DNA of 22,107 nucleotides from Smittium mucronatum (lineage: Eukaryota; Kickxellomycota; Harpellomycetes; Harpellales; Legeriomycetaceae): positions 1 to 22,107 of the forward strand of contig LSSL01002742.1 in assembly GCA_001953115.1 (NCBI GenBank), written 5' to 3'. The position numbers were made by a program, and so were the translations under genes. The notes under the pieces were generated by a model. That model did not search any database. It worked only from the letters and a program-made list of their open reading frames with translations, and had not been told where the DNA came from. This document shows, piece after piece, positions 21,572 to 22,107 of this stretch (position 1 is the first letter of the stretch; each line of letters starts with the position of its first letter).

Positions 21572-22107
21572 TATTTTTGAATTCAATATTATTTTACCTA
21601 TAATATTATATGACAAAAAATGAAATAAATATATCAAAGAATCATAAAACTTATTGATTTTTAATATATTGATAAAAAAATAAAGTCCACTAAAAAATAT
21701 TATAAAAAATTAATTTAATTAATAAATTAAAAAAATAAGCACGTTAAAAATGTTTCAGATACTAATTGTAAAAGATATTTCACAACTAAAAGTGCGAAAA
21801 TCAAATTTTTTTAAGAAAATTTGGGGAAATTCTTCAGGATTAATACGAGCTATAAAGAATAATATAACGAGTGGATTTGGGGGATTTAAAAACTGAATGG
21901 AAAATGAATAAAATTTACAATCGAAATATCCCAAAAAAAGTTAATTCTGTAGTTTCTCTCTCTCTAATTCTAAAACAACGAAAAAAAAGGGGTAAGATTA
22001 TATTGGTAGAAGTTTTGAAAGGACATACTCGAAAAGGGCCAAAGGAATTAATTCAAGTAATCTTATTAATCATAACCAAAATTTGCACAATTAAAAATTC
22101 GCAAAAG
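21572..22107. other. Intergenic AT-rich sequence to window end
   Basis: No gene or repeat is recognised. There is a short CT run at about 21955-21965 (CTCTCTCTC). Confidence 0.5.

Noticed and set aside
1..22107. CRISPR array, tRNA, rRNA or prokaryotic operon
   Set aside because: No regularly spaced identical repeats with unique spacers, no cloverleaf with conserved TTCRA-type arm and no rRNA core motif were seen. The transposase types and intron-like signals point to a eukaryote.

Overview
The window is AT-rich eukaryotic DNA (roughly three quarters A+T by eye) with no intact protein-coding gene. Every recognisable coding stretch is a decayed DNA-transposon (class II) transposase, broken by stops and frameshifts. 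Splice-acceptor-like TTTTCAG tracts, a MULE-type transposase, foldback repeats and low gene density fit a repeat-rich, AT-rich eukaryote such as an arthropod or a large-genome microsporidian. The sequence does not decide between these, and no genus is claimed.

Layout. 1-290 is an island of nearly balanced base composition with several perfect hairpins, and it may continue beyond the left edge. 396-1550 is a foldback arrangement with arms of 157 and 136 bp, built from an imperfect 21-bp unit. 2375-3594 (+) is a broken PIF/Harbinger-like (DDE_Tnp_4) transposase whose D, D and E positions are still readable. 5904-7196 (+) is a broken MULE-type transposase. About 9255-9515 is a degenerate 6/12-bp minisatellite. 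10840-12635 (-) is the longest and most interesting remnant, a transposase-like pseudogene of about 600 codons with WSDSGPHF and HGK-x5-GHFG signatures. I cannot assign it to a named superfamily. Weak coding remnants lie near 13.7, 14.4 and 19.8 kb. 20001-20201 holds a sequence shared with the left end of the window. 21180-21571 is a second, degenerate foldback element. The rest is AT-rich sequence in which I see no gene, tRNA, rRNA or CRISPR.

Nothing here forms an operon or pathway. The window reads as a graveyard of at least three unrelated cut-and-paste transposon families plus small non-autonomous, inverted-repeat elements. The two leads worth pursuing are the minus-strand transposase at 10.8-12.6 kb and the hairpin-rich segment at the left end. 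I do not see a convincing new functional system.
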